NCBI RefSeq assembly: GCF_023555375.1
Contig: NZ_JAJSEE010000004.1
Span: 124,001 to 188,000 of the forward strand
Direction of reading: 5' to 3'
Length of the DNA stretch: 64,000 nucleotides
Source of the DNA: Guyparkeria hydrothermalis
GTDB lineage: Bacteria > Pseudomonadota > Gammaproteobacteria > Halothiobacillales > Halothiobacillaceae
The position numbers and the translations under genes were made by a program. The notes under the pieces are model-generated. The model saw only the letters and a list, made by a program, of their open reading frames with translations, did no database searches and was not told where the DNA came from. Positions 27,202 to 38,552 of this stretch are shown here, piece by piece; the stretch's first letter is position 1, and every line of letters begins with the position of its first letter.

Positions 27202-28638
27202 TTACAGGCCGAAGGCGCCGGCACTCAGCGCGGTCAGACCGGTCGGGTACAGGCCGAAAATCAGCATGGAGGCGCCGGACAGGACCAGCACGCCCCGCAC
27301 GTTGGCATCGGCTTCGATGGGGCTCGTGTCCTCCGGCGCGTCGAAGTACACCATCTTGACCGCGCGCAGGTAGTAGAACGCACCGATCACCGCGGTGACC
27401 ACGGCGAAGGTCGCCAGCCACCACAGCCCGATCCCTACGACCGACTGGAGCACGGCAAGTTTCGCCCAGAAGCCGAAGGTGAACGGGATGCCCGCCATGG
27501 AGAACATCAGCAGCAGGAAGACGAACGCCATGACCGGGCTGCGATCGTTCAGCCCCTTGAGGTCGTCCAGGCTCTCGGCCTCGAATCCCTGGCGTGCCAG
27601 CAGCAGGATGATGCCGAAGCCGCCGATGGTCATCGCCGCGTAGGCGATGGTGTAGAACAGCGCGGCGGCGTAGCCCTCGTTGGTGCCGGCCAGCACGCCC
27701 AGCAGGATGAAACCGACGTGACCGATGGTCGAGTAGGTCAGCATCCGCTTGAAGCTGGTCTGCGCGATCGCGACCACGTTGCCGATGGCCATCGAGAGCA
27801 TCGCCACCACGATCAGCATCGGTTGCCAGTCGGCGAACAGCGGCCCCATGCCGTCGACCAGCAGACGCAGCACCAGCGCGAGCGCGGCGATCTTGGGCGC
27901 GGCGGCGAGGTACAGGGTCACGGCCGTCGGCGCGCCTTCGTAGACGTCCGGCAGCCACATGTGGAACGGCGCGATACCCATCTTGAACACGGCACCGACC
28001 ACGATCAGGACCACGGCCGCCTTCAGGGCCATCGACTCCTCGCCGCTGGCGACCGACTCGGCGATCGCGGTGAGCGTCAGGTCGCCGGTCACGCCGTAGA
28101 GCAACGACATGCCGTAGAGCAGGATGCCCGAGGCGAGCGCGCCCAGCACGAAGTACTTCATCGCCGCCTCCGAGGCGCGGCCGTCGTCGCGCTTGAACGC
28201 GGTCATGGCGTACATCGCCAGCGACATCAGCTCCAGGCCGAGGTAGAGCAGCAGCAGGTGGTTGGAGGAGATGGTGATCATCATCCCCAGCACGCCGAAC
28301 AGACCGAGCATGTAGTACTCGCCCTTGTCGATACCGCGCTGGCGCAGATAGGTGCGCGAGATGACGAACACCGCGGCCACCAGCACGTAGACCACCAGCT
28401 TCATCACGTCGGCCATGGGGTCGTTGACCACCATGTCGCCGAAACTCATGCGCACATGATCGTCCATCTGCACCAGGGTGATCACGAACAGCGCGATCAG
28501 GGTGAGGATCGAGAGCACGAAGCTGACCGTCGGCCCGCGCTTGGGCAGGAACGGGTCGACGAGCAGGATCAAACAGGCCATCGCCGCGAGGACGATTTCG
28601 GGCAGGACCGGTTGCAGGTTCAGTGAGGCGAGTGTCAT
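27202..28638 (-). CDS. nuoN: NADH-quinone oxidoreductase subunit N
   Basis: 478 residues, antiporter-like membrane subunit of complex I with about 14 transmembrane helices. Landmarks include LGLELMSLAMYAMTAF, the helix with charged residues around FKMGIAPFHMWLPDVYEGAPT and FKRMLTYSTIGHVGF, which carry conserved Lys/His of the proton channel. It lies 10 bases after nuoM and is the last of the 14 canonical subunits. Confidence 0.97.
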   Translation of the reverse strand: MTLASLNLQPVLPEIVLAAMACLILLVDPFLPKRGPTVSFVLSILTLIALFVITLVQMDDHVRMSFGDMVVNDPMADVMKLVVYVLVAAVFVISRTYLRQRGIDKGEYYMLGLFGVLGMMITISSNHLLLLYLGLELMSLAMYAMTAFKRDDGRASEAAMKYFVLGALASGILLYGMSLLYGVTGDLTLTAIAESVASGEESMALKAAVVLIVVGAVFKMGIAPFHMWLPDVYEGAPTAVTLYLAAAPKIAALALVLRLLVDGMGPLFADWQPMLIVVAMLSMAIGNVVAIAQTSFKRMLTYSTIGHVGFILLGVLAGTNEGYAAALFYTIAYAAMTIGGFGIILLLARQGFEAESLDDLKGLNDRSPVMAFVFLLLMFSMAGIPFTFGFWAKLAVLQSVVGIGLWWLATFAVVTAVIGAFYYLRAVKMVYFDAPEDTSPIEADANVRGVLVLSGASMLIFGLYPTGLTALSAGAFGL

Positions 28639-28648
28639 AGGGAACGTC

Positions 28649-30169
28649 TTACAACTTGGTGGTCAGCGCCTGTTGCGCCAGGTTCTCGATCGAGGCGTGC
28701 ATGACCTCGACCAGCGGGTTCGGCCAGACGCCGATCAGTACGATCAGGAACGCGAGCACGCCCAGAATCCAGGCCTCGCGGAAATTGAGATCCTGGAGCG
28801 TCTTGACGCCCTCGTTCTTCACCTCGCCGAAGATCACGCGCTTGACCATCCACAGGGTGTAGGCCGCGCCGATGATCAGCGTCAGGGCCGCGGTGAGCGC
28901 GATCCAGAAGTTGGCCTTGAAGGCGGCGAGGATGACCATGAATTCGCCGACGAAGCCCGAGGTGCCCGGCAGGCCGACGTTGGCCATAGCGAACAGCACC
29001 ACCAGCGCCCCGAACCACGGCATGGTGTTGACCACCCCACCGTAGGCCGAAATGTCGCGGGTGTGCAGCCGGTCGTAGAGCACGCCGATGGAAAGGAACA
29101 TCGCCGCGGAGATCAGGCCGTGGGAGATCATCTGCACCATCGCGCCCTCGAGCGCCAGGGTCACGCCACTGGCCGAGGCGTTGTGCGGGTTGGCGACGAT
29201 CATGTAGATCACGAACAGGCCCAGGGTGACGAAGCCCATGTGCGAGATCGACGAGTAGGCGACCAGCTTCTTCATGTCCGACTGGACCATGGCGACCAGG
29301 CCGATGTAGACGATCGCGATCAGCGACAGCGCGATCATCAGCCAATCGAGCGTCGCCGCCGCATCCGGCGTCATCGGCAACGAGAAGCGCAGGAAGCCGT
29401 AGCCGCCGATCTTGAGCATGATCGCCGCCAGGATCACCGAGCCGCCGGTGGGCGCCTCGACGTGGGCATCCGGCAACCAGGTATGCACCGGCCACATCGG
29501 GATCTTGACCGCGAAGGCGATCAGGAACGCCAGGAAGATCAGGATCTGCTCGGTCAGCGTCAGCGGCAGTTCGTGGAACACCGGGATTGCGAAGCTGCCG
29601 GCCTGGAAGTACATGTAGATCAGCGCGACCAGCATGAACACCGAGCCGAGGAAGGTGTAGAGGAAGAACTTGATGGTCGCGTAGACGCGCTGCGGGCCGC
29701 CCCAGATGCCGATGATGATGAACATCGGGATCAGCATGCCTTCGAAGAAGAAGTAGAAAACGATGGCGTCCATCGCGGCAAAGGTGCCGTTCATCATGCC
29801 TTCCATGATCAGGAAGGCGGCCAGGTACTGGTGCGCCTTGTCCTTGATCACGTCCCACGCGGCGACCACCACGAGGATGGTGGTGAAGGTGGTCAGCACG
29901 ATCAGCGGCATCGAGATGCCGTCGACGCCGAGCGCGTAGTTGATGCCGAAGGCCGGGATCCACGGCAGGTGCTCGACGAACTGCATCGCGGCGGTCTGCG
30001 TGTTGAATCCGACGATCAGGCCGAGGCTGATCACGAAGACCACGACGGAGACGATCAGCGCGAACCAGCGCGCCGAGGCGGCACGTCGTTCGCCGAACAG
30101 CATCACGGCAAGGCCTGCCGCGATCGGCAACCAGACGAGCAGGCTCAGTATGGGCCAGGAGGTCAGCAT
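28649..30169 (-). CDS. nuoM: NADH-quinone oxidoreductase subunit M
   Basis: 506 residues, antiporter-like proton-pumping subunit. Landmarks are FFEGMLIPMFIIIGIWGG (conserved Glu in the fifth helix), KIPMWPVHTWLPDAHVEAPTGGS, and DMKKLVAYSSISHMGFVTLG. The fold and charge pattern are those of Mrp-type antiporters. It follows nuoL after 36 bases. Confidence 0.97.
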   Translation of the reverse strand: MLTSWPILSLLVWLPIAAGLAVMLFGERRAASARWFALIVSVVVFVISLGLIVGFNTQTAAMQFVEHLPWIPAFGINYALGVDGISMPLIVLTTFTTILVVVAAWDVIKDKAHQYLAAFLIMEGMMNGTFAAMDAIVFYFFFEGMLIPMFIIIGIWGGPQRVYATIKFFLYTFLGSVFMLVALIYMYFQAGSFAIPVFHELPLTLTEQILIFLAFLIAFAVKIPMWPVHTWLPDAHVEAPTGGSVILAAIMLKIGGYGFLRFSLPMTPDAAATLDWLMIALSLIAIVYIGLVAMVQSDMKKLVAYSSISHMGFVTLGLFVIYMIVANPHNASASGVTLALEGAMVQMISHGLISAAMFLSIGVLYDRLHTRDISAYGGVVNTMPWFGALVVLFAMANVGLPGTSGFVGEFMVILAAFKANFWIALTAALTLIIGAAYTLWMVKRVIFGEVKNEGVKTLQDLNFREAWILGVLAFLIVLIGVWPNPLVEVMHASIENLAQQALTTKL

Positions 30170-30205
30170 CGAACCGTTTTCCTTCGCTTGTTATCGGTAT
30201 GGGCG

Positions 30206-32167
30206 TTACGCGCCGACGAACACGATCCAGGTCAGCAGCCCGATCAGGCCGAGGATCATGACGAACGCGTAATGGTAGAGGTAGCCGGTCTGGATCAGGC
30301 GCCAGGTGCGGGCCATGCTGCCCACCACCTTCGCCGAGCCGTTGACCAGCCAGCCGTCGATCGCGCCGAGATCGGCGCCCTTCCACAACCCGCGACCCAG
30401 GAGCCGCGAGCCGCCGGCGATGACGGTGTTGTTGAAGCTGTCAAAGCCGTAGCCTTCCTCGAGGATGCGCTTGGGCCAGGCGAAGACGCGGGCGAACAAC
30501 GGCGGCAGCACCTTCGGCATGCCGAGATACATGATCGCCGCGGTTGCGACACCGGCCAGCGCCATCCAGACCACCGGCGTGGTCCAGCCGTAGAGGAACA
30601 TGCCCCAGGCGCCCTTGAACTGCTCCTCGAGCGTCGCCATGGCGCCGTGGGTCGCCAGCACGCGGATCGAGTCATCGAAGTAGGCACCGAACAGCAACGG
30701 CTCGATCACCAGGAAACCGACGATCAGCGACGGCACGGCCAGCAGCACCAGCGGCACGGTGACCACCTTGGGCGATTCCTTGGCGTGCGAGGCGGTGTGC
30801 TTGTCCATGCGCGACTCGCCGAAGAACACCAGGAACAGCATGCGGAAGGTGTAGAAGGCGGTCACGAACACCCCGATGAACAGCGCCCAGTAGGCGAACT
30901 CGGCCCCGGGCAGCTCCGAGGCGGCCACGGCGTAGATGATCGACTCCTTGGAGTAGAAGCCCGAGGTGCCCGGGAAGCCGATCAGCGCCAGCGCCCCGAT
31001 AAAGAAGGTGGCGAAGGTGATCGGCAGCGTCTTGGCCAGCCCCCCCATCTTGCGCATGTCCTGCTCGTGGTGCAGCGCGATGATCACCGAGCCGGCCGCC
31101 AGGAACAGCAGCGCCTTGAAGAAGGCGTGGGTCATCAGGTGGAACAGGGCCGGGCTGTAGGCCGACACGCCCAGTGCCGCGGTCATAAAGCCGAGCTGCG
31201 AGAGCGTCGAATAGGCGATCACGCGCTTGATGTCGTGCTGGACGATACCCAGCAGGCCCATGAAGATCGCGGTCACGGCACCGATCACCAGGATGAACGA
31301 CAGCGCGGCGTCGGACAGCTCGAACAACGGCGAGAAGCGCGCCACCATGAAGATACCGGCGGTGACCATGGTCGCCGCGTGGATCAGCGCGGAGATCGGC
31401 GTCGGGCCTTCCATCGAGTCCGGCAGCCACACGTGCAGCGGCACCTGGGCGGACTTGCCCATCGCACCGATGAACAGCAGGATCGCGATCACGCTGATCA
31501 GCGACCATTCGACGCCCGGCCAGTACTCGACGGTGATGTCGGCGAGCTCCGGCAGCCGCTCGAAGACGGTCGCGTAGTGCAGCGAGTCGGTGTACATCAG
31601 GATCGCGGCGATGCCGAGCAGAAAGCCGAAGTCACCCACGCGGTTGACGATGAAGGCCTTGAGGTTGGCGAAGATCGCCGACTCGCGCTTGTACCAGAAG
31701 CCGATCAGCAGGTAGGAGACCAGACCCACGGCCTCCCAACCGAAGAACAGCTGCAGCAGGTTGTTCGACATCACCAGCATCAGCATGGAGAAGGTGAACA
31801 GCGAGATGTAGCTGAAAAAGCGCTGGTAGCCGGGGTCATCGTGCATGTAGCCGATGGTGTAGATGTGCACCATCAGCGAGACGGCGGTGACCACCACCAT
31901 CATCATCACGGTGAGGTTGTCGACCAAAAAGCCGATGTTGAACTCGAACAGGTCCGAGGCGATCCAGGTATAGACGGTGCCGTCGAACGTCCCCAGCCCG
32001 CCGAAGACGTGCATGTAGAAGGCGTACACCGAGGCGACCAGCGCGATCGCCACGCCGATGATCGTGACCCAGTGGGCGCCGGACCGACCGATCTGTCGTC
32101 CGAACAGGCCCGCGATGATCGAGGCGATCAGCGGGGCAAGTACGACGGCAAGATAAACCTTTTCCAT
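30206..32167 (-). CDS. nuoL: NADH-quinone oxidoreductase subunit L
   Basis: 653 residues, the largest antiporter-like subunit, including the C-terminal extension that forms the lateral helix along the membrane arm. Landmarks are FFGWEAVGLVSYLLIGFW (key Glu), SAQVPLHVWLPDSMEGPTPISALIHAATMV, and DIKRVIAYSTLSQLGF. It starts four bases after nuoK. Confidence 0.97.
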   Translation of the reverse strand: MEKVYLAVVLAPLIASIIAGLFGRQIGRSGAHWVTIIGVAIALVASVYAFYMHVFGGLGTFDGTVYTWIASDLFEFNIGFLVDNLTVMMMVVVTAVSLMVHIYTIGYMHDDPGYQRFFSYISLFTFSMLMLVMSNNLLQLFFGWEAVGLVSYLLIGFWYKRESAIFANLKAFIVNRVGDFGFLLGIAAILMYTDSLHYATVFERLPELADITVEYWPGVEWSLISVIAILLFIGAMGKSAQVPLHVWLPDSMEGPTPISALIHAATMVTAGIFMVARFSPLFELSDAALSFILVIGAVTAIFMGLLGIVQHDIKRVIAYSTLSQLGFMTAALGVSAYSPALFHLMTHAFFKALLFLAAGSVIIALHHEQDMRKMGGLAKTLPITFATFFIGALALIGFPGTSGFYSKESIIYAVAASELPGAEFAYWALFIGVFVTAFYTFRMLFLVFFGESRMDKHTASHAKESPKVVTVPLVLLAVPSLIVGFLVIEPLLFGAYFDDSIRVLATHGAMATLEEQFKGAWGMFLYGWTTPVVWMALAGVATAAIMYLGMPKVLPPLFARVFAWPKRILEEGYGFDSFNNTVIAGGSRLLGRGLWKGADLGAIDGWLVNGSAKVVGSMARTWRLIQTGYLYHYAFVMILGLIGLLTWIVFVGA

Positions 32168-32171
32168 TGAA

Positions 32172-32477
32172 TCAGCCCTTCATCTCGGTCAGGTCTTCGA
32201 CGTTGATCGTGCGTCGATTGCGGAACAGCGTCACCAGGATGGCGAGGCCGATGGCCGCCTCGGCCGCGGCGACGGTCAGGACGAAGAACACGAACGCCTG
32301 TCCGTCGATATCGCCGGAGAAGTGCGAGAACGCCACGAAGTTCACGTTGACCGCAAGCAGCATCAACTCGATCGCCATCAGCAGCACGAGGACGTTCTTG
32401 CGGTTGAGAAAGATGCCGGCGACGCTGATCGAGAACAGCAGACCGCCGAAGATCAGGAACTCGGACAGGCTGATCAT
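32172..32477 (-). CDS. nuoK: NADH-quinone oxidoreductase subunit K
   Basis: 101 residues, three transmembrane helices, MrpC-like. The helices carry the two conserved glutamates seen in [19 protein letters not shown] and [14 protein letters not shown], which are part of the central proton path. ATG 32477 overlaps the nuoJ stop as ATGA. Confidence 0.97.
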   Translation of the reverse strand: MISLSEFLIFGGLLFSISVAGIFLNRKNVLVLLMAIELMLLAVNVNFVAFSHFSGDIDGQAFVFFVLTVAAAEAAIGLAILVTLFRNRRTINVEDLTEMKG

Positions 32478-33130
32478 GACGTTTCCTTATCCTGTTTGGC
32501 ACAAGACTCGTCCGACAGGTCGCCGCGGCGGGTCTTGTCGGCGTCCAGCTGGGCGATGCGGACACGATCCTCGGCGCGCACGCGCACCTGGGCGTCGATG
32601 TCCTGGTAGTGCACGCCCGGCCGACGGCGGTGCGCCAGCGCGATCGCCGCGACGATCGCGACCAGCAGGATGAACGCCGCGATCTCGAACGGGTAGACGA
32701 ACTTGGTGTAGAGCACCTGGCCGATGGCCAGCGTGTTGCCCGCATCGGCCGGCGCCGGCTCGGGCGACGGGTAGATATCCAGACCGAAGCTTGCCGGACC
32801 GAGGATCAGGGCGAGCTCGACGATCATCACCAGGGCGACGAACACGCCCACCGGCAGGTTCTTGATGAAGCCTTCACGCAGCGGGGCGATGTTCACGTCG
32901 AGCATCATCACCACGAACAGGAACAGCACCATGACCGCGCCGACGTAGACGAGCAGGAGGACGATGCCGAGGAACTCCGCCTCCATCAGGATCCAGATCA
33001 GCGCGGTGGAGAAGAACGTCAGCACCAGGAACAGTGCGGCGTGCACGGGGTTCTTGACCGTCACCACCCGAATCGCGGCGACGACCGCGACCGAGGCGAA
33101 CACGTAAAAAAGGATCTGATAGAGCGACAT
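32474..33130 (-). CDS. nuoJ: NADH-quinone oxidoreductase subunit J
   Basis: 218 residues, five transmembrane helices in the first ~165 residues; [28 protein letters not shown] is the conserved third helix with a pi-bulge. The last ~45 residues are a hydrophilic, Asp/Arg-rich tail ([18 protein letters not shown]), longer than many homologues. AAGGA lies upstream of the ATG. It is separated from nuoI by an unusual 138-base gap. Confidence 0.96.
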   Translation of the reverse strand: MSLYQILFYVFASVAVVAAIRVVTVKNPVHAALFLVLTFFSTALIWILMEAEFLGIVLLLVYVGAVMVLFLFVVMMLDVNIAPLREGFIKNLPVGVFVALVMIVELALILGPASFGLDIYPSPEPAPADAGNTLAIGQVLYTKFVYPFEIAAFILLVAIVAAIALAHRRRPGVHYQDIDAQVRVRAEDRVRIAQLDADKTRRGDLSDESCAKQDKETS

Positions 33131-33268
33131 GACTATCCTTCTGCTGGGAGCGGGCGCCCGCCCCTGAGCCGGTTGACCGTTGTTCCGTTCGTTTTTCGAG
33201 GCCGCGGGCCCTGGCCGGTGCGGGACGTTACCACGACCACCGACCCGCGCGCCCGTTGCCGTGATTCG

Positions 33269-33757
33269 TTATCGGTAAGCGGCGTCCGCCAGGCGGTCGG
33301 CCGCGATCTGCGACTCGAGGCGATCACCGATTTCCAGGAGCATGTCCTTGGTCATGATGTTCTCGCCACGATTCTCGAAGTGGTACTCGTAAACCCTTGT
33401 CTCGACGATGGAATCGACCGGGCAGGCCTCCTCGCAGAAGCCGCAGTAGATGCACTTGAACAGGTCGATGTCATAGCGCGTGGTCCGGCGGGTGCCGTCC
33501 TCGCGCTGCTCGGACTCGATCGTGATCGCCAGTGCCGGACAGACCGCCTCGCAGAGCTTGCAGGCAATACAACGCTCCTCGCCGTTGGCGTAGCGGCGCA
33601 ACGCGTGCAGGCCACGGAAGCGCGGCGACTGCGGGGTCTTCTCCTCGGGGTACTGCACCGTGTACTTGTGACCGAAGAAGTACTTGCCGGTCACCGACAT
33701 GCCGAGGAACAGTTCCCACAGGAACCACGTCTTGAAGAAATGCTTGATCGCGTTCAT
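33269..33757 (-). CDS. nuoI: NADH-quinone oxidoreductase subunit I (two [4Fe-4S])
   Basis: 162 residues, peripheral-arm ferredoxin-like subunit carrying clusters N6a and N6b. The two motifs are [16 protein letters not shown] and [16 protein letters not shown], each C-x2-C-x2-C-x3-[28 protein letters not shown] is the usual contact segment. It starts 12 bases after nuoH. Confidence 0.98.
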   Translation of the reverse strand: MNAIKHFFKTWFLWELFLGMSVTGKYFFGHKYTVQYPEEKTPQSPRFRGLHALRRYANGEERCIACKLCEAVCPALAITIESEQREDGTRRTTRYDIDLFKCIYCGFCEEACPVDSIVETRVYEYHFENRGENIMTKDMLLEIGDRLESQIAADRLADAAYR

Positions 33758-33769
33758 CGCAGGAACCTC

Positions 33770-34825
33770 TTAGAACCAGGGACCGACTTCGAAGAAGAAG
33801 AACGCGCCTTCCACCGCGATCCAGAGGATCGTCACCGGAATGAAGACCTTCCAGCCGAGACGCATGATCTGGTCGTAACGGAAACGCGGGAATGTCGCGC
33901 GGAACCAGATGAAGACGAACAGCAGGAACGAGATCTTGAGCAGGAACCAGACGATGCCCGGCACGAAGGCGAACACCGGCTCGAGGAACGTGCCCTGGAA
34001 GGGAGACAGCCAGCCGCCCAGGAACAAGACCGCGGTCAGCGCCGAGATGAGGATCATGCTGGCGTACTCGGCGAGCATGAACAGCGCGAAGGCGATGCCG
34101 GAGTACTCGACGTGGAAGCCGGCGACGATCTCGGACTCACCCTCGGAGATATCGAACGGCGCGCGGTTGGTCTCGGCCACGCCGGAGACGAAGTAGACCA
34201 CGAACATCGGCAGCAGCGGCAGCCAGTACCAGTGCAGGATGCTGCCCTCCTGGCCGCGGACGATCTCGGAGAGATTGAGGCTGCCGGACACCATCAGCAC
34301 GCCGACCAGGGCAAAGCCCATCGCCAGTTCGTAGGCGACCTTGTGAGCCGCCGAGCGCATGCCGCCGAGCAGCGCGTACTTGGAGTTGGATGCCCAGCCG
34401 GCCAGGATCACGCCGTAGACGCCGGCCGCGCCGATCGCCAGCACGTAGAGCAGACCCGCGTTGATGTCGGCCAGCACCCAGCCGTCATCGAACGGGATGA
34501 CCGCCCAGGCGACCAGCGCGGCGACCAGGATCAGGACCGGCGCGAGGTAGAAGATGAACTTGTTGGCGACCGTCGGGGTGATCACCTCCTTGAACATCAG
34601 CTTGAACACGTCCGCGAACGGCTGGAACAGCCCGCGCGGGCCGACGCGGTTCGGGCCGATGCGCACGTGCATGTAACCGATGACCTTACGCTCGGCGAGC
34701 GTCAGGTAGGCAACCGCCACCACGATCGGCATCACGATCACCAGCGTCAGCAGCACGTGCACCACGAAGTACTGCCACGACGGCGACATCCAGCCGATGA
34801 CCGGGGAAAGCCATTCGGTGATCAT
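33770..34825 (-). CDS. nuoH: NADH-quinone oxidoreductase subunit H
   Basis: 351 residues, about eight helices; it forms part of the quinone chamber and E-channel. Landmarks are [34 protein letters not shown] and [28 protein letters not shown], with the acidic loop lining the quinone tunnel. ATG 34825 overlaps the nuoG stop as ATGA. Confidence 0.98.
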   Translation of the reverse strand: MITEWLSPVIGWMSPSWQYFVVHVLLTLVIVMPIVVAVAYLTLAERKVIGYMHVRIGPNRVGPRGLFQPFADVFKLMFKEVITPTVANKFIFYLAPVLILVAALVAWAVIPFDDGWVLADINAGLLYVLAIGAAGVYGVILAGWASNSKYALLGGMRSAAHKVAYELAMGFALVGVLMVSGSLNLSEIVRGQEGSILHWYWLPLLPMFVVYFVSGVAETNRAPFDISEGESEIVAGFHVEYSGIAFALFMLAEYASMILISALTAVLFLGGWLSPFQGTFLEPVFAFVPGIVWFLLKISFLLFVFIWFRATFPRFRYDQIMRLGWKVFIPVTILWIAVEGAFFFFEVGPWF

Positions 34826-37212
34826 GCGGCGACCTCCACCTGAATTGCGACCGAACCGGCGCGCGGCGCCAGTTCCCCGGCGTGCATGCCGCTGAACACG
34901 ATCACGCTACCCGGCGTGACGCGCGGGTCGACGCGAATCGGCAGCTCGACGCGCACGCCGTCCTGCACGATCGCCGCGGTCATGTCGTCTTCCCAGCCCT
35001 CGCGTTCGGCGTCGGTCGGATTGACCAGCACGTGACGCTGCAGCTCGGCCTTCTCGGTGCCTTGCAACGGCGTGGCACGACGGATGACCGGGTCGATGCC
35101 GTACATGGCGACCGGCGCGATGCGCTGGTAGGCGCCCGGCTCGGCCTTGGCGGGCAGCTCGAAGCGTGCCTCGGCAAGCGCGGCGGTCTTGTTCTCGAGC
35201 GCGACCTCCTGGCAGTGCGTCTGCACCTCGCGGCGCACCTCGGTGACGGCCATGTAGTCAAAGCCGTTGAGGTCCAGGAGGTTGCCCAGCACGCGCAGGA
35301 TCTTCCAGGCCGGACGCGACTCGCCCAGCGAGCGCACGGCACCGTTGACCGACTGCCAACGACCCTCGCCGTTAACCCAGGTCCCGGCCGTCTCGACGGC
35401 CGTGCCCATCGGCAGAAGCACGTCGGCGTAGCGCTTCATCGCCGGGGTGACGAAACTCGTGATCGCGACCACACAGCCGGCGCGCTCGAGGCGCTCGATG
35501 GCCGCCTCGCCGGCCGCGGAATCGTGCTCGGGCTCGACGCCCTGCAGGATCATCGCCTCGCAGGGCTCGGCCAGCATGTCGGCGGCGTGACGGCCCAGTC
35601 CGACGGCATCGGCCCCACCGGCGGCCCGGTGCGGTACGGCACCGGCCAGCCACGCACCGGCGGCGTTGCCGCCCTGGGCGACGATGCCGAGTTGCGTGCC
35701 GGTCAGGCGGGCCAGTTCGGCGGCCACCGCACGAATCGCGGCGAAGTCCGGCGCATTCTGCGCCACCGCACCGAGGAAGATCGCGCCGTTCTCGGCGGTC
35801 TTCAGCTCCTCGACGATGGTGGCGGCGTCATCGACGGTCGCTACCGGGTGGTCGGCCAGACTCGCCGGGATCTCGCCGCCGGCGGCCTTGAGCAGTGCCA
35901 GCAGGCTGCCGAGCTCTCCCCCTTCGGCCACGCGGCTCGGGGCCTGGCGCGCCGGGAAGGTGAGATCCTGTTGGTACGGGTGGATCAGCGTGATCCGTGC
36001 CTGGTTGTTCAGGGCCGTCTGGCGCAGGCGGTGGCCGAACAGCGGCACCTCCTCGCGCACCGCCATGCCGACGGTCAGGGCGGCGTTGAGTTCGGCGATC
36101 GCCGGGATGTCCATGCCCAGCCACGGCATGACCGGGTCGTCGGCGTCACCGGAGAAGTCGGTCTGCCGCAGGCGGTGATCGATGTTGTTCGAGCCCATGC
36201 CGCGGACGATGCGCGCGGTGAGGTACTGCTCCTCGAGGCTCGCGTTCGGCGAGACCAGCGCACCCAGCGCGGTCGGGCCCTGCTCGTTGACGATCCGCTG
36301 GATTCCCTGGGCGGCGGCCTCCAGCGCCTCCTCCCAGCTGGTGGTTACCCACTCGCCATCGCGCTTGACCATCGGGCGGGTCAGGCGATCGTCGGTGAAC
36401 AGGCCGGTGTAGGCGTAGCGGTCGCGGTCGGCAATCCAGGTCTCGTTGACCGCGTCGTTGTCGCGCGGAACGGTCCGCATCACCCGCCCTTCGCGGGTGT
36501 GGATGTAGAGGTTCGAGCCGAACGCGTCATGCGTGGAGAGGTGCTTGTGCTGGACCAGCTCCCACGGACGGTGCGTGTAGCGCGACGGCTTGGCGGTCAG
36601 TGCGCCAACCGGGCACAGGTCGATCACGTTGCCCGAGAGCTCGGAGGTCACGCTCTTGGAGATGTAGGTGCCGATCTCCATCTGATCGGAGCGACCGGTG
36701 GCGCCCAGCTCCTTGAGACCGGCGATTTCCTCGCCGAAGCGCACGCAGCGGGTGCAGTGGATGCAGCGCGTCATGTCGGTCGCGATCAGCGGGCCGATGT
36801 CCTTGTCCTTGACCACGCGCTTGGCCTCGGAGTACTGGCCCACGCCCTCGCCGTAGCCCATGGCCACGTCCTGGAGCTCACACTCGCCGCCCTGGTCGCA
36901 GATCGGGCAGTCGAGCGGGTGGTTGATCAGCAGGAACTCCATGGTCGAGCGCTGGGCGGAAATCGCCTTGGGGCTGCGCGTGGAGACCTTCATGCCCTCG
37001 GAAATGGGGGTCGAACAGGCCGGCAGCGGCTTGGGCGCGCGCTCGACCTCCACCAGGCACATGCGGCAGTTGGCCGCGATCGACAGCTTGCGGTGATAAC
37101 AGAAGCGCGGGATGTTGATCCCCGCCTTGTCCGTCACCTCGATCAGCATGTCCCCCGGGTTGCCCTGGAGGGTCATGCCGTCGACTTCAAAGGTAATCTG
37201 CTCGTCACTCAT
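34822..37212 (-). CDS. nuoG: NADH-quinone oxidoreductase subunit G
   Basis: 796 residues. The N-terminal 2Fe-2S domain has [18 protein letters not shown]; the next motifs [14 protein letters not shown] and [13 protein letters not shown] hold [4Fe-4S] clusters. The rest is a molybdopterin-oxidoreductase-like domain without molybdenum ligands ([35 protein letters not shown]). ATG 37212 ([13 protein letters not shown]) is the homologous start; the frame extends upstream into nuoF, but that part is antisense-like and was not used. Confidence 0.97.
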   Translation of the reverse strand: MSDEQITFEVDGMTLQGNPGDMLIEVTDKAGINIPRFCYHRKLSIAANCRMCLVEVERAPKPLPACSTPISEGMKVSTRSPKAISAQRSTMEFLLINHPLDCPICDQGGECELQDVAMGYGEGVGQYSEAKRVVKDKDIGPLIATDMTRCIHCTRCVRFGEEIAGLKELGATGRSDQMEIGTYISKSVTSELSGNVIDLCPVGALTAKPSRYTHRPWELVQHKHLSTHDAFGSNLYIHTREGRVMRTVPRDNDAVNETWIADRDRYAYTGLFTDDRLTRPMVKRDGEWVTTSWEEALEAAAQGIQRIVNEQGPTALGALVSPNASLEEQYLTARIVRGMGSNNIDHRLRQTDFSGDADDPVMPWLGMDIPAIAELNAALTVGMAVREEVPLFGHRLRQTALNNQARITLIHPYQQDLTFPARQAPSRVAEGGELGSLLALLKAAGGEIPASLADHPVATVDDAATIVEELKTAENGAIFLGAVAQNAPDFAAIRAVAAELARLTGTQLGIVAQGGNAAGAWLAGAVPHRAAGGADAVGLGRHAADMLAEPCEAMILQGVEPEHDSAAGEAAIERLERAGCVVAITSFVTPAMKRYADVLLPMGTAVETAGTWVNGEGRWQSVNGAVRSLGESRPAWKILRVLGNLLDLNGFDYMAVTEVRREVQTHCQEVALENKTAALAEARFELPAKAEPGAYQRIAPVAMYGIDPVIRRATPLQGTEKAELQRHVLVNPTDAEREGWEDDMTAAIVQDGVRVELPIRVDPRVTPGSVIVFSGMHAGELAPRAGSVAIQVEVAA

Positions 37213-37240
37213 ACCTGGAAACCTGATTGCACGGCCGGCC

Positions 37241-38548
37241 TTAGGCCGCCTGGGATGCGCGGTCGACCATGCTGTGGCCGTGCTTGATGTAGTACTCGAA
37301 TTCCGGACGGAAGTGCTTGATGAAGCTCCGTACCGGCGTGGCCGCCGCGTCGCCGAAGGCGCAAATGGTGCGGCCCTCGATCTTGCTGGCGACATCGTCG
37401 AGGCGGTCGAGATCCTCGAGCGTGCCTTTGCCGTCGATGATGCGATTGAGCATGCGATACAGCCAGCCGGTACCTTCGCGGCACGGCGTGCACTGCCCGC
37501 AGGATTCCTTGTAGTAGAACTGAGCGACACGCCGCAGGGCCTTGACCATGCAGGTGTCTTCGTCCATGACGATCAGACCGCCCGACCCGAGGAACGTGCC
37601 CGACTTGGCGATCGAGTCGTAGTCCATGTTCGTCTCGAGCATGATCTCGCCCGGGATCACCGGGGAGGACGTGCCGCCCGGGATCACGGCCTTGCACTTC
37701 TTGCCGTCGCGCATGCCGCCGGCCATCTCGAGCAGATCCGCGAAGGGCGTGCCCATCGGGATCTCGAACACGCCCGGCTTGTTGACGTGGCCGGAGACCG
37801 ACCAGATCTTCACGCCGCCGCTGTTCGGCACGCCCAGATCGGCGAACCACTGCCCGCCGTTGCGCATGATCGCCGGCACGGAGGACAGCGTCTCGGTGTT
37901 GTTGACCGTGGTCGGCCGGCCGTACAGGCCGAAGTTCGCCGGGAACGGCGGCTTAAAGCGCGGCTGGCCCTTCTTGCCCTCGAGCGATTCGAGCAGCGCG
38001 GTTTCCTCGCCGCAGATGTAGGCCCCGGCACCGAGCGAACCGTAGAGGTCGAAGTCGATGCCCGAACCCTGGATGTTCTCGCCGAGCACGCCGTACTCGT
38101 AGGCCTCGCGCACGGCCTGCTCGAAGCGCTGGAACACCAGGTCCGAGAACTCGCCGCGCATGTAGTTGTAACCCTTGGTCGCGCCGATGGCGTAGCCGGC
38201 GATCGCCATGCCCTCGACCAGGGCGTGCGGGTTGTTCATCAGGATCTGGCGATCCTTGAACGTGCCCGGCTCGGACTCGTCCGAGTTGCAGACGATGTAT
38301 TTCTGCCCCGGGGCGTTACGCGGCATGAACGACCACTTCAGTCCGGTCGGGAAGCCGGCGCCGCCGCGCCCGCGCAGGTTGGAGGTCTTGATCTCCTCGA
38401 TGATCAGGGCCGGATCGGTCTTCTCCTCGAGGATCTTCTTCCAGGCCTGGTAGCCGCCGGACTCGAGGTAGGCCTCGAGCGACCAGGGCTTGTCGTGACC
38501 CAGTGTGGCGAAGCAGACCGCAGTGGAACTCGCGTAATTGAAACTCAT
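37241..38548 (-). CDS. nuoF: NADH-quinone oxidoreductase subunit F
   Basis: 435 residues, carries the NADH and FMN sites. Visible are [19 protein letters not shown] (NADH/FMN), [30 protein letters not shown] (FMN), and the N3 cluster motif [12 protein letters not shown] near residue 350. It starts four bases after nuoE. Confidence 0.98.
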   Translation of the reverse strand: MSFNYASSTAVCFATLGHDKPWSLEAYLESGGYQAWKKILEEKTDPALIIEEIKTSNLRGRGGAGFPTGLKWSFMPRNAPGQKYIVCNSDESEPGTFKDRQILMNNPHALVEGMAIAGYAIGATKGYNYMRGEFSDLVFQRFEQAVREAYEYGVLGENIQGSGIDFDLYGSLGAGAYICGEETALLESLEGKKGQPRFKPPFPANFGLYGRPTTVNNTETLSSVPAIMRNGGQWFADLGVPNSGGVKIWSVSGHVNKPGVFEIPMGTPFADLLEMAGGMRDGKKCKAVIPGGTSSPVIPGEIMLETNMDYDSIAKSGTFLGSGGLIVMDEDTCMVKALRRVAQFYYKESCGQCTPCREGTGWLYRMLNRIIDGKGTLEDLDRLDDVASKIEGRTICAFGDAAATPVRSFIKHFRPEFEYYIKHGHSMVDRASQAA

Positions 38549-38552
38549 GGCG

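Noticed and set aside
28478-32170. Very long plus-strand open frame opposite nuoN-nuoL (about 1230 codons)
   Set aside because: His/Asp/Gln-rich translation typical of an antisense shadow of GC-rich membrane genes; the minus strand has clear nuo products.
34882-37287. Plus-strand open frame opposite nuoG
   Set aside because: Shadow frame; nuoG motifs are unambiguous on the other strand.
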